Below, piece after piece: positions 42,436-51,238 of a stretch of 64,000 nt of DNA (position 1 is its first letter; the number at the start of each line of letters is the position of its first letter). Made by a program: the position numbers and the translations under genes. The DNA comes from Antrihabitans stalactiti (lineage in GTDB: Bacteria > Actinomycetota > Actinomycetes > Mycobacteriales > Mycobacteriaceae), in the NCBI RefSeq assembly GCF_012932915.1, contig NZ_VCQU01000005.1, positions 1-64,000 on the forward strand, read 5' to 3'. The notes beneath the pieces are model-generated. The model ran no database searches. It saw nothing but the letters and a program-made list of their open reading frames with translations, and was not told the origin of the DNA.

Positions 42436-44151
42436 TTAGGCAACCTGCAGGGATTTCGCGGGGTAGGTGACCTCGGCGACCTGGCCGTATTCGAGCTTGA
42501 CGAGCTGGTCAGCGCAGTCGAAGTAGCGGTCGTCGTGGGTGATGACGATGACCGTCTTACCGCGATTACGGAGGTTCACCAGGATCTCCTTGTAGAAGAC
42601 TTCCCGGAAGCGAGGCTCCTGGTCGGCGGCCCATTCGTCGAACAGGTAGATCTGGCGATCCTCGAGCAGAGCGGTCAGCAGCGCGAGCCGCTTCCGCTGC
42701 CCTTGCGACAGCGCGATCGTGGATAGTTGCCCATCCTTGACCGTCACCTTGTGCGCGATCTGCAGCTCTTCGAGGTAGTGGCGCACCTCGTCGTCGATGC
42801 CGGTCCGGTCGAAGCCGAGGTAATCCTCGAACAGGTGGAAGTCGGTGAAGATAGCCGACGTGTTCTGGCGGTACCACTCGACGTTGCTCTGGTCGATCAT
42901 CTCGTCGTCGAGGACGAGTGAACCGGTCCGCGGGACGTAGAGTCCGGTAATCAGTTTCGCCAGAGTCGATTTGCCGCTTCCGTTGCCACCCACGATGAAC
43001 GTGATCTGCCCGGGTTCGAAGGTGAGGTCGATCGGTCCGAGCGCGAATCCCGACCCGTCGTCCGGCGGCGGACCCATCGGGTGCGGACCCTTCGGACCCG
43101 GACCGCCCGGACCAGGCGGCGGCGGTGGGGGCGTGTGCATCTCGTAGCTGTAACTGACATTGGCCAGCTCCAGCCGTGCCTCGCCCGCTGCGGGACGCTC
43201 GGTGTAGGGCAGCAGATCCTCGTTCGGCCCCGAGGTCATCGACAGGTTCATTCCGCGAATCTTCTTCAGTGCCACGTCACCTCGCAACAGGTCCGGGATG
43301 CGGTGCATGAAGTTCTGCATCGGCATCGACAAGAACGTCGTGATCAGGACGTAGGCAACCATGGTTTCTTGCGGCACATGCATCGCGGCGGCGAGCACGA
43401 AGAGGATGAGCGCCATCGTCAGGAGCTGGAACGTCTGCCCGAGTCCTTGTGCCACAGAGAATTTCGAGCCGGCTTCGACGTTCTGCGCCCGCAATGTGCC
43501 CGCGGTGCCGAGCAGGTGCCGGTCCATGAAGTCACGGCGACGGCCACGGTGGAGCTTCAGTTCCTTGATGCCGAGCGTGACCGCTTGGAAGGACCGGAGC
43601 AGCACATCCTCGTTCTCCCGAGCCTCGTGGTAGATCTTGCGCACTCGCTTGAGGAACATCTCGACGCACGCGATGCTCACCAACGTTCCTGCAACAGTGA
43701 TGGCGAAGATCGGACCCGACACGGCTGCGAGGAAGACGAAGCAGCCGATGATCGTCGTGACGTCGACGCAGATGCTCGGAATCGCCGTGACGGCCTGCGA
43801 CAGCGACCGCACGTCTTCGGTCAGGGTGGCGATGAGCCGGTGTGTACCAAGGCGTTCCAGCTGCTCGAGTGGTGCCGAGACTACGCCGGAGCTGAGGTCC
43901 GCGCGCAGCTGGAAGATCGCTTCCTGAGCGAGACGGATCAGCAGCACCTGCGACAACACCCCGCTGGCAAGTACGACCACCCCCGTCACGGCGAAGCGCG
44001 TAAGCATGTCCGGCGGCTGGGGTTCCGGTGACACGACACTTCTGATGAGGATCAGCAGGTAGGTGTTCGCGGCACCGCAGACGAGGCCGGCGGCGATGAT
44101 GGCGACAATCCGTTGCCAGGAGACCGAGATGAGGAATTTGATGAGTTGCAT
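42436..44151 (-). CDS. PvdE/SyrD-type ABC exporter with proline-rich insert
   Basis: 571 residues: six-helix membrane domain fused to an ATPase. Walker A is VGGNGSGKSTLAKL; the signature is LSQGQRKRLALL rather than LSGGQ; and YLFDEWAADQEPRFREVFYKE with ITHDDRYF are hallmarks of the PvdE/SyrD/YojI cyclic-peptide exporter family. A 26-residue Pro/Gly insert (from HTPPPPPP to GPPPDDG) interrupts the beta-hairpin just after the A-loop tyrosine; it is not a normal family feature. Gene spacing of 29 bp behind the type III PKS gene makes it the likely exporter of that product. A palindromic repeat follows the stop. Confidence 0.92.
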   Translation of the reverse strand: MQLIKFLISVSWQRIVAIIAAGLVCGAANTYLLILIRSVVSPEPQPPDMLTRFAVTGVVVLASGVLSQVLLIRLAQEAIFQLRADLSSGVVSAPLEQLERLGTHRLIATLTEDVRSLSQAVTAIPSICVDVTTIIGCFVFLAAVSGPIFAITVAGTLVSIACVEMFLKRVRKIYHEARENEDVLLRSFQAVTLGIKELKLHRGRRRDFMDRHLLGTAGTLRAQNVEAGSKFSVAQGLGQTFQLLTMALILFVLAAAMHVPQETMVAYVLITTFLSMPMQNFMHRIPDLLRGDVALKKIRGMNLSMTSGPNEDLLPYTERPAAGEARLELANVSYSYEMHTPPPPPPGPGGPGPKGPHPMGPPPDDGSGFALGPIDLTFEPGQITFIVGGNGSGKSTLAKLITGLYVPRTGSLVLDDEMIDQSNVEWYRQNTSAIFTDFHLFEDYLGFDRTGIDDEVRHYLEELQIAHKVTVKDGQLSTIALSQGQRKRLALLTALLEDRQIYLFDEWAADQEPRFREVFYKEILVNLRNRGKTVIVITHDDRYFDCADQLVKLEYGQVAEVTYPAKSLQVA

Positions 44152-44180
44152 GACTGGGCTCTCTTAGGGCGATGTGATGA

Positions 44181-45401
44181 TCAGGTACGGACGATGTCGA
44201 AAATCAGGCCTTCGAGCGTGACCCCAGGCGCGAACGAGAATGCGACGCCGGTCGAGGCCGGCTTGCGCTTGCTCCGCGGGTCCGTCTCGATCTGCGCGGC
44301 CATCTGCTCGAGCACGAAGATCAGCGAAACGCTCAGCATGTTGCCGTATTTGGCGAGGACGTCCCAGCTCGGCGCAGCAGCGGCAGGGTTGAGCCCGAGC
44401 GAGCGGACCGACTCCTCGATGATCTTCGGGCCACCCGGGTGGATTGCCCACAGATCGATGTCGGACTTGCGTAAGCCGTTGCGCCGCAGCACCTCTGCGA
44501 TGGCAGGATCGACACCGTCGTAGATGTAGTCGGGGAGGTTCTCCGATAGGTCGCAGGTGATGCCGTTGTGATTGACGCCGAGCACGATGCCGTCTTCGGT
44601 GTTGTCGAACAGGTGGCTGAAGCTGCTGCGGATCACTATCTTGCCTGGCGCCAAAGGCTGCTGGACGTTGCTGGCGCCGATCACGACCGCGCCGCAGCCG
44701 TCGCCGAACAGGCTGTGAATGATGACGTCGTTGACGTTGTCGTCGAAGACCGCGTTCACCGAGCACAACTCGAGGCAGATGACCATCGCCTTCTGGTCGG
44801 GGTGTGCCCGAACGTAGTCCGTGGCGGTCCGGATGCCGTTCATCGCGGCAGCGCAGCCCATAAAGTTGACGACGATGCGGCCAACCGAATTCGGCAGGCC
44901 CAGTTCCTTCACCACGGCGACGTCGACGCCGGGGGCGATGAAGCCGGTGCTCGTGACGAACACCAGCAGACCGATGTCTTCCACAGCGCCGTCCATGCCA
45001 GCGATAGCCCGGCTGGCGACGTCGACGGCCAGCGGCGCGGCGTACTTGTAGAACAGATTCATCCGGTCCCGGATGGTCCCCGGTCCGCTGAGCTCCTCGA
45101 TCTCGGGGCCCATCGGATCGACTGCGAGACGGCGGGTGTCGATCTTCGTCTTCTCGTAGATGCGCGGGATCCGGGCCTGTTGTGCAGGATCGTCGAACAT
45201 TGCCGCCACCTGGGCGGCTGCGTCGGACTGGTGGTACACCTGGCTCGGCGAGCCGGTTGCGATGCTTTCGATCACCGCAACGGTTGTCGGCGGGGTGGGT
45301 GGCAGTTCGTGCATGCCGATCGCGAACGAGCGGTCGTTGCGGGGCTTGCGTCTACGGACCGAGGTGGTGTGGGCGTTGCCTTCGCCGAAGGTGATAGTCA
45401 T
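44181..45401 (-). CDS. Type III polyketide synthase
   Basis: 406 residues of the chalcone/stilbene synthase superfamily. The catalytic triad is complete: Cys183 (NFMGCAAAMNG), His321 (WAIHPGGPKI) and Asn354 (KYGNMLS). It should extend an acyl-CoA starter with malonyl-CoA and cyclise it to a pyrone, resorcinol or similar ring. A basic 25-residue leader (SVRRRKPRND) precedes the core. ATG 45401 has a strong site (gaaaggaaactgcc). Upstream by 25 bp is a cytochrome b5-desaturase gene, downstream by 29 bp an exporter. The starter may thus be a long, desaturated or hydroxylated acyl chain. Confidence 0.95.
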   Translation of the reverse strand: MTITFGEGNAHTTSVRRRKPRNDRSFAIGMHELPPTPPTTVAVIESIATGSPSQVYHQSDAAAQVAAMFDDPAQQARIPRIYEKTKIDTRRLAVDPMGPEIEELSGPGTIRDRMNLFYKYAAPLAVDVASRAIAGMDGAVEDIGLLVFVTSTGFIAPGVDVAVVKELGLPNSVGRIVVNFMGCAAAMNGIRTATDYVRAHPDQKAMVICLELCSVNAVFDDNVNDVIIHSLFGDGCGAVVIGASNVQQPLAPGKIVIRSSFSHLFDNTEDGIVLGVNHNGITCDLSENLPDYIYDGVDPAIAEVLRRNGLRKSDIDLWAIHPGGPKIIEESVRSLGLNPAAAAPSWDVLAKYGNMLSVSLIFVLEQMAAQIETDPRSKRKPASTGVAFSFAPGVTLEGLIFDIVRT

Positions 45402-45426
45402 GGCAGTTTCCTTTCGAGAAAGTGTG

Positions 45427-46890
45427 TTAAACGGTTCCGATTCCGGTGAATCCTTGGACGGTGTACTGAGCGCTCGTCTTCAATGCGCTCGGTGAGAAGT
45501 GCTCGCGGATGAATCCCCAGTTGCGTTCCTGTGCGTCGCGGGAGGGCGACAGGAGGTAGGTGCGGCACAACTTCGGGAACCGGTCGGTGAGAAAGCTTTT
45601 CGCCGGTAGCCATTCGACGCCGTACTTCGCCGATTCCTCGCGCACAGCATCTTCGGTCGCGATGTTCGCGAATCCGCTGCGCTGGAACGGGAGAACGTGG
45701 TGCACGCGGTGACTGCTGAGGCCTGCCGAGAGGAAGCAGTCGATGTAGCGGTTGCCGACGACTTTCAAGTCGTAGGCCTGCTCTAGCTGGTTGATCGCCC
45801 AGTCCTCGGTTTCGACGTGCTCTGGCTCGTCGGTGTCGAAGTCGTGGCTGGAGACGACCAAGAACGTGCTGAGCCACAGTGATACGACGAACTGCAGCGC
45901 CCAGGCCCAGAAGTCGCCCATCACGGTAAAGACGACCAACTCGCCGACCAGCAGGAACCGCATGCCGAACGCCCCGATGAAGTGGGGGAGTGCACCGCGC
46001 CAGGTTCCGTACATGTCCTTGATGCCGACCTTGCGGGTGAGGCGGCAGACGTCGAGCAGTCGAAGCGTCATCCCGGTCAGCACGTGCCCGAACTTGTGCA
46101 GCGTGTGGATCGGTATCCGGTACAGCCGAGGTATGCGCATCATGAAGGTGAAGACGTTCTTCTTGATGTCGACTTCACTCTGCGTATGCGGGTGGTGCAG
46201 CAGCGCGTGGCCGTCGGCGGTAACGAACGCCAACGCAACATAGTTGGCGTCGAAGAAGTTCGCGTAGATCTTGGTCATGCCCTTCTGGGCGCGATGGATC
46301 GCGTAGTGACCGAAACCTGCCAACCCGCTTCGAAGCAGCACCATCGCAATGACGAACGCCGGCAACGGCATCCAGGACGGCTCGGCCAGCCGCAGCGCTT
46401 GCACACCGAAGTACGCGACGATCAGCATGCCGACGACGACGTTGAAGATCTTGTCCATCTTCTTGATTCGTGCGGCCAGCACCGGTTCCTGGATCCGGGC
46501 CTTGATCTGGTGCAGTAGATCCTTCTTGTCATCGAAGTTGTACGACGGTGTGTCGGTCCAACTTTCGAAGCCGGGCTTGAACAGGAATTCCGGCGCGTTG
46601 GCAGTCGGATGAATATCCTCGGGCGTCGCGTCGCGGTTCAGTGCGTACCGCTTCAGCATCCGGTCGATTCGCTCCGGGTTCTTGTGGTACGACCCGATGA
46701 TCGACGTGATGTCGCGATTCTTGGTTCGACCGATGAAGAACTCACCACCTGGATGCTTGGAGATCCAGTCGGTCAGGTCGTAGGCCTTTCCTTTGTAGAT
46801 CCACACGTCCGGCAGTTGCATATCGTCGGGGGGCGGGCCAGCGGGCCGACTGAACGGACGCTCCTCCGATTCAATAAGGCTGTCCGTCAT
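45427..46890 (-). CDS. Cytochrome b5-fatty acid desaturase/hydroxylase fusion
   Basis: 487 residues. The N-terminal cytochrome b5 domain has the haem motif HPGG (46-49) with a second His at 69. The membrane desaturase domain carries three His boxes: HYAIH (195-199), HALLHH (228-233) and a late SSHRVHH in which His stands where front-end desaturases often have Gln. It should desaturate or hydroxylate a fatty acyl chain in the membrane, using its own b5 as electron donor. It is the first gene of the desaturase-PKS-exporter operon, with ggaagggtacggaa before ATG 46890. It could modify the PKS starter or the lipid product. Confidence 0.92.
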   Translation of the reverse strand: MTDSLIESEERPFSRPAGPPPDDMQLPDVWIYKGKAYDLTDWISKHPGGEFFIGRTKNRDITSIIGSYHKNPERIDRMLKRYALNRDATPEDIHPTANAPEFLFKPGFESWTDTPSYNFDDKKDLLHQIKARIQEPVLAARIKKMDKIFNVVVGMLIVAYFGVQALRLAEPSWMPLPAFVIAMVLLRSGLAGFGHYAIHRAQKGMTKIYANFFDANYVALAFVTADGHALLHHPHTQSEVDIKKNVFTFMMRIPRLYRIPIHTLHKFGHVLTGMTLRLLDVCRLTRKVGIKDMYGTWRGALPHFIGAFGMRFLLVGELVVFTVMGDFWAWALQFVVSLWLSTFLVVSSHDFDTDEPEHVETEDWAINQLEQAYDLKVVGNRYIDCFLSAGLSSHRVHHVLPFQRSGFANIATEDAVREESAKYGVEWLPAKSFLTDRFPKLCRTYLLSPSRDAQERNWGFIREHFSPSALKTSAQYTVQGFTGIGTV

Positions 46891-47050
46891 TTCCGTACCC
46901 TTCCGAGACTGTCCGAATGTTCACGTCAGGAATCTTTCCGCTGAGCCCTTACTCGGCTCTTGGCTTTTGCTTAACGCCGCATCAGACTGGGCTAGGCTGC
47001 CGCAGCTGAGGGGCACATTTGGACGCTGAGACAGAGCGAAGGAGCCATGC

Positions 47051-47692
47051 ATGACGCAGACCGTGTCAACCAGATTCGGCGGGTTCTGTGGAGTCGCATC
47101 GGCGCTGATCGTCATCCCGGCGTACGTTGTCGGATCCCCTGAAACTCCGAAGACACCGGCCGACGTCGGTGACTATTACGAGGACGCGTCGTCGTTCATC
47201 ACCGCCAATGGCACGCTGCCGCTGCTGCATATCTTGTTCGGACTGATCTTTCTCGCGGTGCTGGTCTCCCTCTTGCGCGCTGTGTCCGGTCCGACTGCCG
47301 ACGTCTACTTGCTGTTGGTCAGCGGCACAGTGTTCATTGCTTTGACGGCCGCCGGGCTCGCCGCAGAAGTTGCCCGGCCCGCGGCAATCTCCCGATTCGG
47401 TGGCGTGGCTGTCGCGGGGTCGGATCAGTCTTTTCTCATGCTTGCCGTCTGGCTTTACCACTACAGTCAGATCGCTGCTGCAGTAATGATTTTCGCGGCG
47501 TCAGTGGCAATCGAACGGACCAGCGCGCTCCCGAAATGGGCGTCGGTGGGCGCCCTGCTCGGCATCCTTCCGCTGTTTCACACGTGGGTTGGGATAACGG
47601 CTACCTACTGCACGGTTGCGTGGGTCGCCGCTATCGGTCTGGTGATGCTGGTCTTCCCGGCGAGGGAGAGCGCCGAGTCTCCGGCTACATGA
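47051..47692 (+). CDS. Integral membrane protein
   Basis: 213 residues with about five to six hydrophobic helices and a short acidic loop after the first (TPADVGDYYEDAS). ATG 47051 has gaaggag upstream. It resembles uncharacterised DUF4386-like actinobacterial membrane proteins, a loose impression. It is divergent from the desaturase gene across 160 bp. Confidence 0.72.
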   Translation: MTQTVSTRFGGFCGVASALIVIPAYVVGSPETPKTPADVGDYYEDASSFITANGTLPLLHILFGLIFLAVLVSLLRAVSGPTADVYLLLVSGTVFIALTAAGLAAEVARPAAISRFGGVAVAGSDQSFLMLAVWLYHYSQIAAAVMIFAASVAIERTSALPKWASVGALLGILPLFHTWVGITATYCTVAWVAAIGLVMLVFPARESAESPAT

Positions 47693-47720
47693 ACTCGCTG
47701 CGAAGGGGCACCATGTAGGA

Positions 47721-48263
47721 ATGGGCGCGATCGCACTGCTACTCGTCGTCGCGATCGTCGGCGGGATGAGTTTCGTCCTGTGGCGATACGGCGGATCGGT
47801 CGGTGCGCAACCGTGGAACGAGCTGTATCGCAAAGGCGCAATCCATGCACCGATCGAGACGCTTCAGGACGCAAATTACGGGCACCCGATAGACGTGGTC
47901 GCCACGATTCGCCAGGAGTTGGCGCTGATCCCGCGTGATCCGGTCCTCAAATGGGAAACGTTCATGGACACGGCAGGGGAGGGCGACGAAACTCAGGTCT
48001 TGTTCGTCGTCCGACTGCTGAATGTCTCGACTGCCCCGGCCGAAATCGTCGAGTCGCTGTCTGTGAATCTCACCGACAATGCCGGTGAGCGAGGAATCCG
48101 GCGCTGGGACAACGCCTACCGCCAGTACTACTGGCGATCGCGCGCCGAGGCCGTGGCAGTCGTGAACGACACGATCGTGTCACCCACGGTCTCGTGGGCC
48201 CGCTTCGCGGTCAGTCGGCACACACCCCCGCCTGCGCTGGACCCCGACTACCGAATTCTCTGA
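47721..48263 (+). CDS. Single-pass membrane protein of unknown function
   Basis: 180 residues: one N-terminal membrane anchor (IALLLVVAIVGGMSFVLW) and a soluble, probably extracytoplasmic domain with beta-rich pattern (VLFVVRLLNVSTAPAEIVES). No family recognised. ATG 47721, preceded by tagga, follows the previous gene by 28 bp, so the two may be co-transcribed. Its end overlaps the convergent DUF222 gene by 16 bp. Confidence 0.65.
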   Translation: MGAIALLLVVAIVGGMSFVLWRYGGSVGAQPWNELYRKGAIHAPIETLQDANYGHPIDVVATIRQELALIPRDPVLKWETFMDTAGEGDETQVLFVVRLLNVSTAPAEIVESLSVNLTDNAGERGIRRWDNAYRQYYWRSRAEAVAVVNDTIVSPTVSWARFAVSRHTPPPALDPDYRIL

Positions 48264-49663
48264 CGACAGTCCTCATCGTCCTCGTCGAGGAGGTACTCGC
48301 CGGGGTGGAAGTAGTGGTTGATTCTCGGTTTTCGTTGCGGGTCGATGTGGGCGGGCGGGATCCAGAGGGTCCGACCGCGATATCGACCTGCCCGGCAAGG
48401 TGTTGTGGTCCAGTCGTTTTCGGTTTCACCGACCAGTGGGTGGTGGAATTCGCAGGCGAAGGTCAACTCGTCGGCATCGGTGGCGCCATTCTGCGCGCGC
48501 CAGGCCTTGCAGTGATGGCATTGACAGAAGTACCCCGGGCGCGTGCAGCCAGGAAAGGTGCACCCACGGTGTTGGGCGTGCATCACGATCCGTTGGTCGG
48601 GTTTCGCGATTCGGCAGCTGCGACCCAGATACAACGGTCGCCCATCGGAGTCGTCGAAGATCGCCAGGTAGTGGTTGGTGTGGGCTCCCAGGCGAATGAA
48701 CTCGCGCAGAGGAACCATCGACCCGCCGCCGGTGACGGCGTGACCGGCGAGGTTCTGGATGTTGTTCATTGTGGTCGACACGATCACCGTGACGGGTAGG
48801 CCGCGGTGCTGGCCGAGGTCTCCGGAGGCGAGCATGGCTCGGCACGTGGCTTTGATGGCGTCGTGTTGGCGTTGGCCGGTGTTGCGGCGATCCTTCGAGG
48901 CGATTTCCTCGGTCGGTTCCTCGTCGACCACGGGTGATTGGTCGTCGGGGTTGCACATTCCGGGCTTGGCCCATTTGGCGAAGAGCACTTCGAGGTCTGC
49001 GCGAAGTTCGGGGTCGGCTGTGAAGGTTCCGGTGCTCATCAGGTCCGGTCCTTGCTTTCCGAGATGGAAGCTGCGGCGGCGGGCGCGGTCTTGGTCGTCG
49101 AAGATGCCGTCCGGATTCAGATGGGCGTCCAACCGATCGGCAGCCTTCTTCAACTCGTCGGGCCGCATGGTGGTCGCCAACGTCGCCAGGGTTTCCTCGG
49201 CGACCTCGCGAGTCTCGATATCCACCGAGTTGGGTAGGTGTCGGAAGAAGTCGCGGACGACCTTGATGTGGTCGCGTCCGATCAGCCCGGACCGTTGGGC
49301 AGCGGCGGTGTGCTCGCGCAAAGCCGGCATCGGTTGACCGGTCAGCGACGTGCGTTCACCGAGGTCTTCGGCTTCCCCGATGCGGCGCTGCAACTCATGA
49401 CGTGTGATGCGCAGAGCATCCGCGACCACGTCGCGGTTTCGTTGATTGCCGAAGACTTCGTCGGGCGCTTTCAACACTTTCAGCAATGCGTTGTGTCCGA
49501 GCGCCGGGATGCGTCGTGCAGCGCTTTCCAACCCGCGGAGGATGTCGAGTTGCACCTTTTCCGGCAGCGTCGTGGGGAGCGCGGCAATAGAGTCGAGCGC
49601 AGCCGACAGTGCAGCGAGCGCTGCTTCCGCTGCCTCGTCGGCTACCACCGTGCTCGAACTCAT
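48248..49663 (-). CDS. DUF222/HNH endonuclease (13E12 family)
   Basis: 471 residues: N-terminal DUF222 helical domain (VADEAAEAALAALSAALDSI) and C-terminal HNH nuclease with zinc ligands CTFPGCTRPGYFCQCHHCKAW and LTFACEFHH. This is the multi-copy 13E12-repeat family of mycolic-acid actinobacteria, commonly associated with genome rearrangement and phage or plasmid contact, though its biological role is unproven. It stands alone; no recombinase or attachment site is seen nearby. The core HNH pattern is intact, with an extra Cys (CQCHHC) beside the catalytic His. Confidence 0.92.
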   Translation of the reverse strand: MSSSTVVADEAAEAALAALSAALDSIAALPTTLPEKVQLDILRGLESAARRIPALGHNALLKVLKAPDEVFGNQRNRDVVADALRITRHELQRRIGEAEDLGERTSLTGQPMPALREHTAAAQRSGLIGRDHIKVVRDFFRHLPNSVDIETREVAEETLATLATTMRPDELKKAADRLDAHLNPDGIFDDQDRARRRSFHLGKQGPDLMSTGTFTADPELRADLEVLFAKWAKPGMCNPDDQSPVVDEEPTEEIASKDRRNTGQRQHDAIKATCRAMLASGDLGQHRGLPVTVIVSTTMNNIQNLAGHAVTGGGSMVPLREFIRLGAHTNHYLAIFDDSDGRPLYLGRSCRIAKPDQRIVMHAQHRGCTFPGCTRPGYFCQCHHCKAWRAQNGATDADELTFACEFHHPLVGETENDWTTTPCRAGRYRGRTLWIPPAHIDPQRKPRINHYFHPGEYLLDEDDEDCRQRIR

Positions 49664-49816
49664 GTGCTAATTGTATCGGCGCCCACCGACAAGAAACCGC
49701 AGCTCGAGACTGTAGAAACTAATGTTGCGCACGGGATTTCGCCGAGCGCTGGTGCTCGTGTGATTGCCGACGAGCTGTTCGGCGACCAGCCTCGTGCCTC
49801 GCACCGAGGAGGTGTC

Positions 49817-50173
49817 CTAGGTGTCGAGCGGTCCGCCGCCGAAGCCGGTTTCGTTGCCGTCGGGGTCGTAGTACGTCGCCTTCCGAACCCCGTTCGGGTA
49901 GGTCTCCAATTTGGCGGGTTGGAGACCTTGCTTCTCCAGTTCGTCGATGACGGCGTCGAGGTCGTCGACGAAGATGTTGTGCATTGCGTGCCCGGCGTGC
50001 GTCGGCTGAACCCGGATGTAGACCGATCGATGTTCAGCAAGGTCCCAGACTGCCTCGGATTCGCCGGCCAGCAGATCGGGCGGGCAGCCGAACAACCTCG
50101 AATACCACTCCAGCGCCGCGGCGAAATCCGTGACCGGGATACCTGCATACAAGTCGATGGCCATGGGGCCCAT
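49817..50173 (-). CDS. Glyoxalase/VOC-superfamily protein
   Basis: 118 residues (115 if started at the ATG at 50164). VOC fold: IPVTDFAAALEWYSRLFG, then HNIFVDDLDAVIDELEKQG and YYDPDGNETGF. Candidate metal ligands are the His in MHN and the terminal Glu. A single-domain VOC protein, with isomerase, resistance or dioxygenase possibilities. It begins 1 bp after the TetR gene on the same strand, so the two form one unit. Confidence 0.85.
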   Translation of the reverse strand: MGPMAIDLYAGIPVTDFAAALEWYSRLFGCPPDLLAGESEAVWDLAEHRSVYIRVQPTHAGHAMHNIFVDDLDAVIDELEKQGLQPAKLETYPNGVRKATYYDPDGNETGFGGGPLDT

Positions 50174-50174
50174 G

Positions 50175-50834
50175 CTAAGTCGCGCGGGCGCCAGAGGTGA
50201 TCAGGGATATCGCAGCGTCTGTGTACTTGTCGGAGGAGCCGACGGCGTCAGGGTCGCGTGCGGCGCGCACGATCGCCATCAAAATGATGCCGACGACGGC
50301 GTGCGAGGTCTCGGTGACATCGAGACCGGTTCGCAGTACGCCGCTCTCGATGCCGCGTTCGAGGTAGCCGGCCACGAGTGATGCTGCAAGCTCGACAAGT
50401 CCGTACCAGCGGTCGGCGAGGGCGTCGTCGATGGTGTTCGCTTCGAGGACAAGGAATTTCGCCAGCCGCGGCCTTGCGACGAAGGCAGCGTCGATTCGGC
50501 GGGCGATGGTGCGCAGCTGATTCTCGAAGTCGGTGAGCGACGTAGCAGTGATCGTCAACGCCACATCGTCGAGCAGGATGTCGCCGAGGATCTGTTGGAC
50601 GCCGTAGTCGATCACCGGGTCCAGGATCTCCCGTTTGTTCTCGAATCCTTTGTAGAAGGTGCCGAAGCCGAGGCCGGCCTGGGCGGTGATGTCGGCAATC
50701 GACGTTGCGTTGTAGCCCTTCTCCAGAAACACCTCGTACGCAGCGTGGATGAGTTTCTGCCTGCGGGCTTCGATATCGGCGGCTGTGGCGCGCGGTCGGC
50801 CGCGTTTGCGTGCGGGCGCGGCGTCGGAACTCAC
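50175..50834 (-). CDS. TetR-family regulator
   Basis: 219 residues from a GTG at 50834. Basic N-terminus (RKRGRPRATAA), then the HTH (IADITAQAGLGFGTFYKGFENKREIL). A longer frame upstream is antisense or unsupported. It sits between the ferredoxin gene and the glyoxalase gene on one strand; the oxygenase promoter 1.5 kb upstream contains a TetR-like operator (52335-52362) that it may bind. No ribosome site is apparent; it could be leaderless. Confidence 0.88.
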   Translation of the reverse strand: MSSDAAPARKRGRPRATAADIEARRQKLIHAAYEVFLEKGYNATSIADITAQAGLGFGTFYKGFENKREILDPVIDYGVQQILGDILLDDVALTITATSLTDFENQLRTIARRIDAAFVARPRLAKFLVLEANTIDDALADRWYGLVELAASLVAGYLERGIESGVLRTGLDVTETSHAVVGIILMAIVRAARDPDAVGSSDKYTDAAISLITSGARAT

Positions 50835-50872
50835 TCGGTGACAGTATCCGACCAGCGAGGACGCGGACGAGA

Positions 50873-51238
50873 TCACCTCAGCAGCCGGCGTCCGAGCCGG
50901 GCCACCGACACCCATACCGGCGGCGGCGCTTCCCGGCGCGGCGGCGACACAGTGCGCGGTGGCACCGTCGCGACGAACGGGGCTTCGTTGTTCGGCGTCC
51001 TGTTGCCGCCGAAGAAGTCGACGTTCGCGCTGGCGTAGCCAACCCACTCGCTGGGCAGATCCTGCTCGAAGTAGATCGCATCGACTGGGCACACCGGTTC
51101 ACAAGCCGAGCAGTCGATGCATTCGTCGGGACGGATGTAGAGCTTGCGTCCGCCTTCGTAGATGCAATCGACGGGGCATTCGTCGGTGCAGGCCTTGTCC
51201 ATCACGTCGACGCACGGCTCGGCGATGACGTACGACAT
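50873..51238 (-). CDS. fdxA: 7Fe ferredoxin (FdxA-like) with basic C-terminal tail
   Basis: 121 residues. The N-terminal 7Fe ferredoxin is canonical: CVDVMDKACTDECPVDC, then CIDCSACEPVCPVDAIYF, giving one [3Fe-4S] and one [4Fe-4S] cluster. After NADFF-like NVDFF the usual acidic ending is replaced by about 40 Pro/Arg-rich residues (PPRTVSPPRREAPPPV) ending RLGRRLLR. ATG 51238 shares a base with the stop of the upstream oxygenase (TGATG), so it is translationally coupled and probably donates electrons to it. Confidence 0.92.
   Translation of the reverse strand: MSYVIAEPCVDVMDKACTDECPVDCIYEGGRKLYIRPDECIDCSACEPVCPVDAIYFEQDLPSEWVGYASANVDFFGGNRTPNNEAPFVATVPPRTVSPPRREAPPPVWVSVARLGRRLLR

Noticed and set aside
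48248-49663. DUF222/HNH gene as evidence of a prophage or mobile island
   Set aside because: The family is chromosomal and multi-copy in these bacteria; no integrase, attachment repeats or composition shift is seen around it.
49238-50200. 320-codon plus-strand frame across the DUF222 and glyoxalase genes
   Set aside because: Mostly antisense to two well-supported genes; no ribosome site or motif, although the part in the 49664-49816 gap looks less biased.
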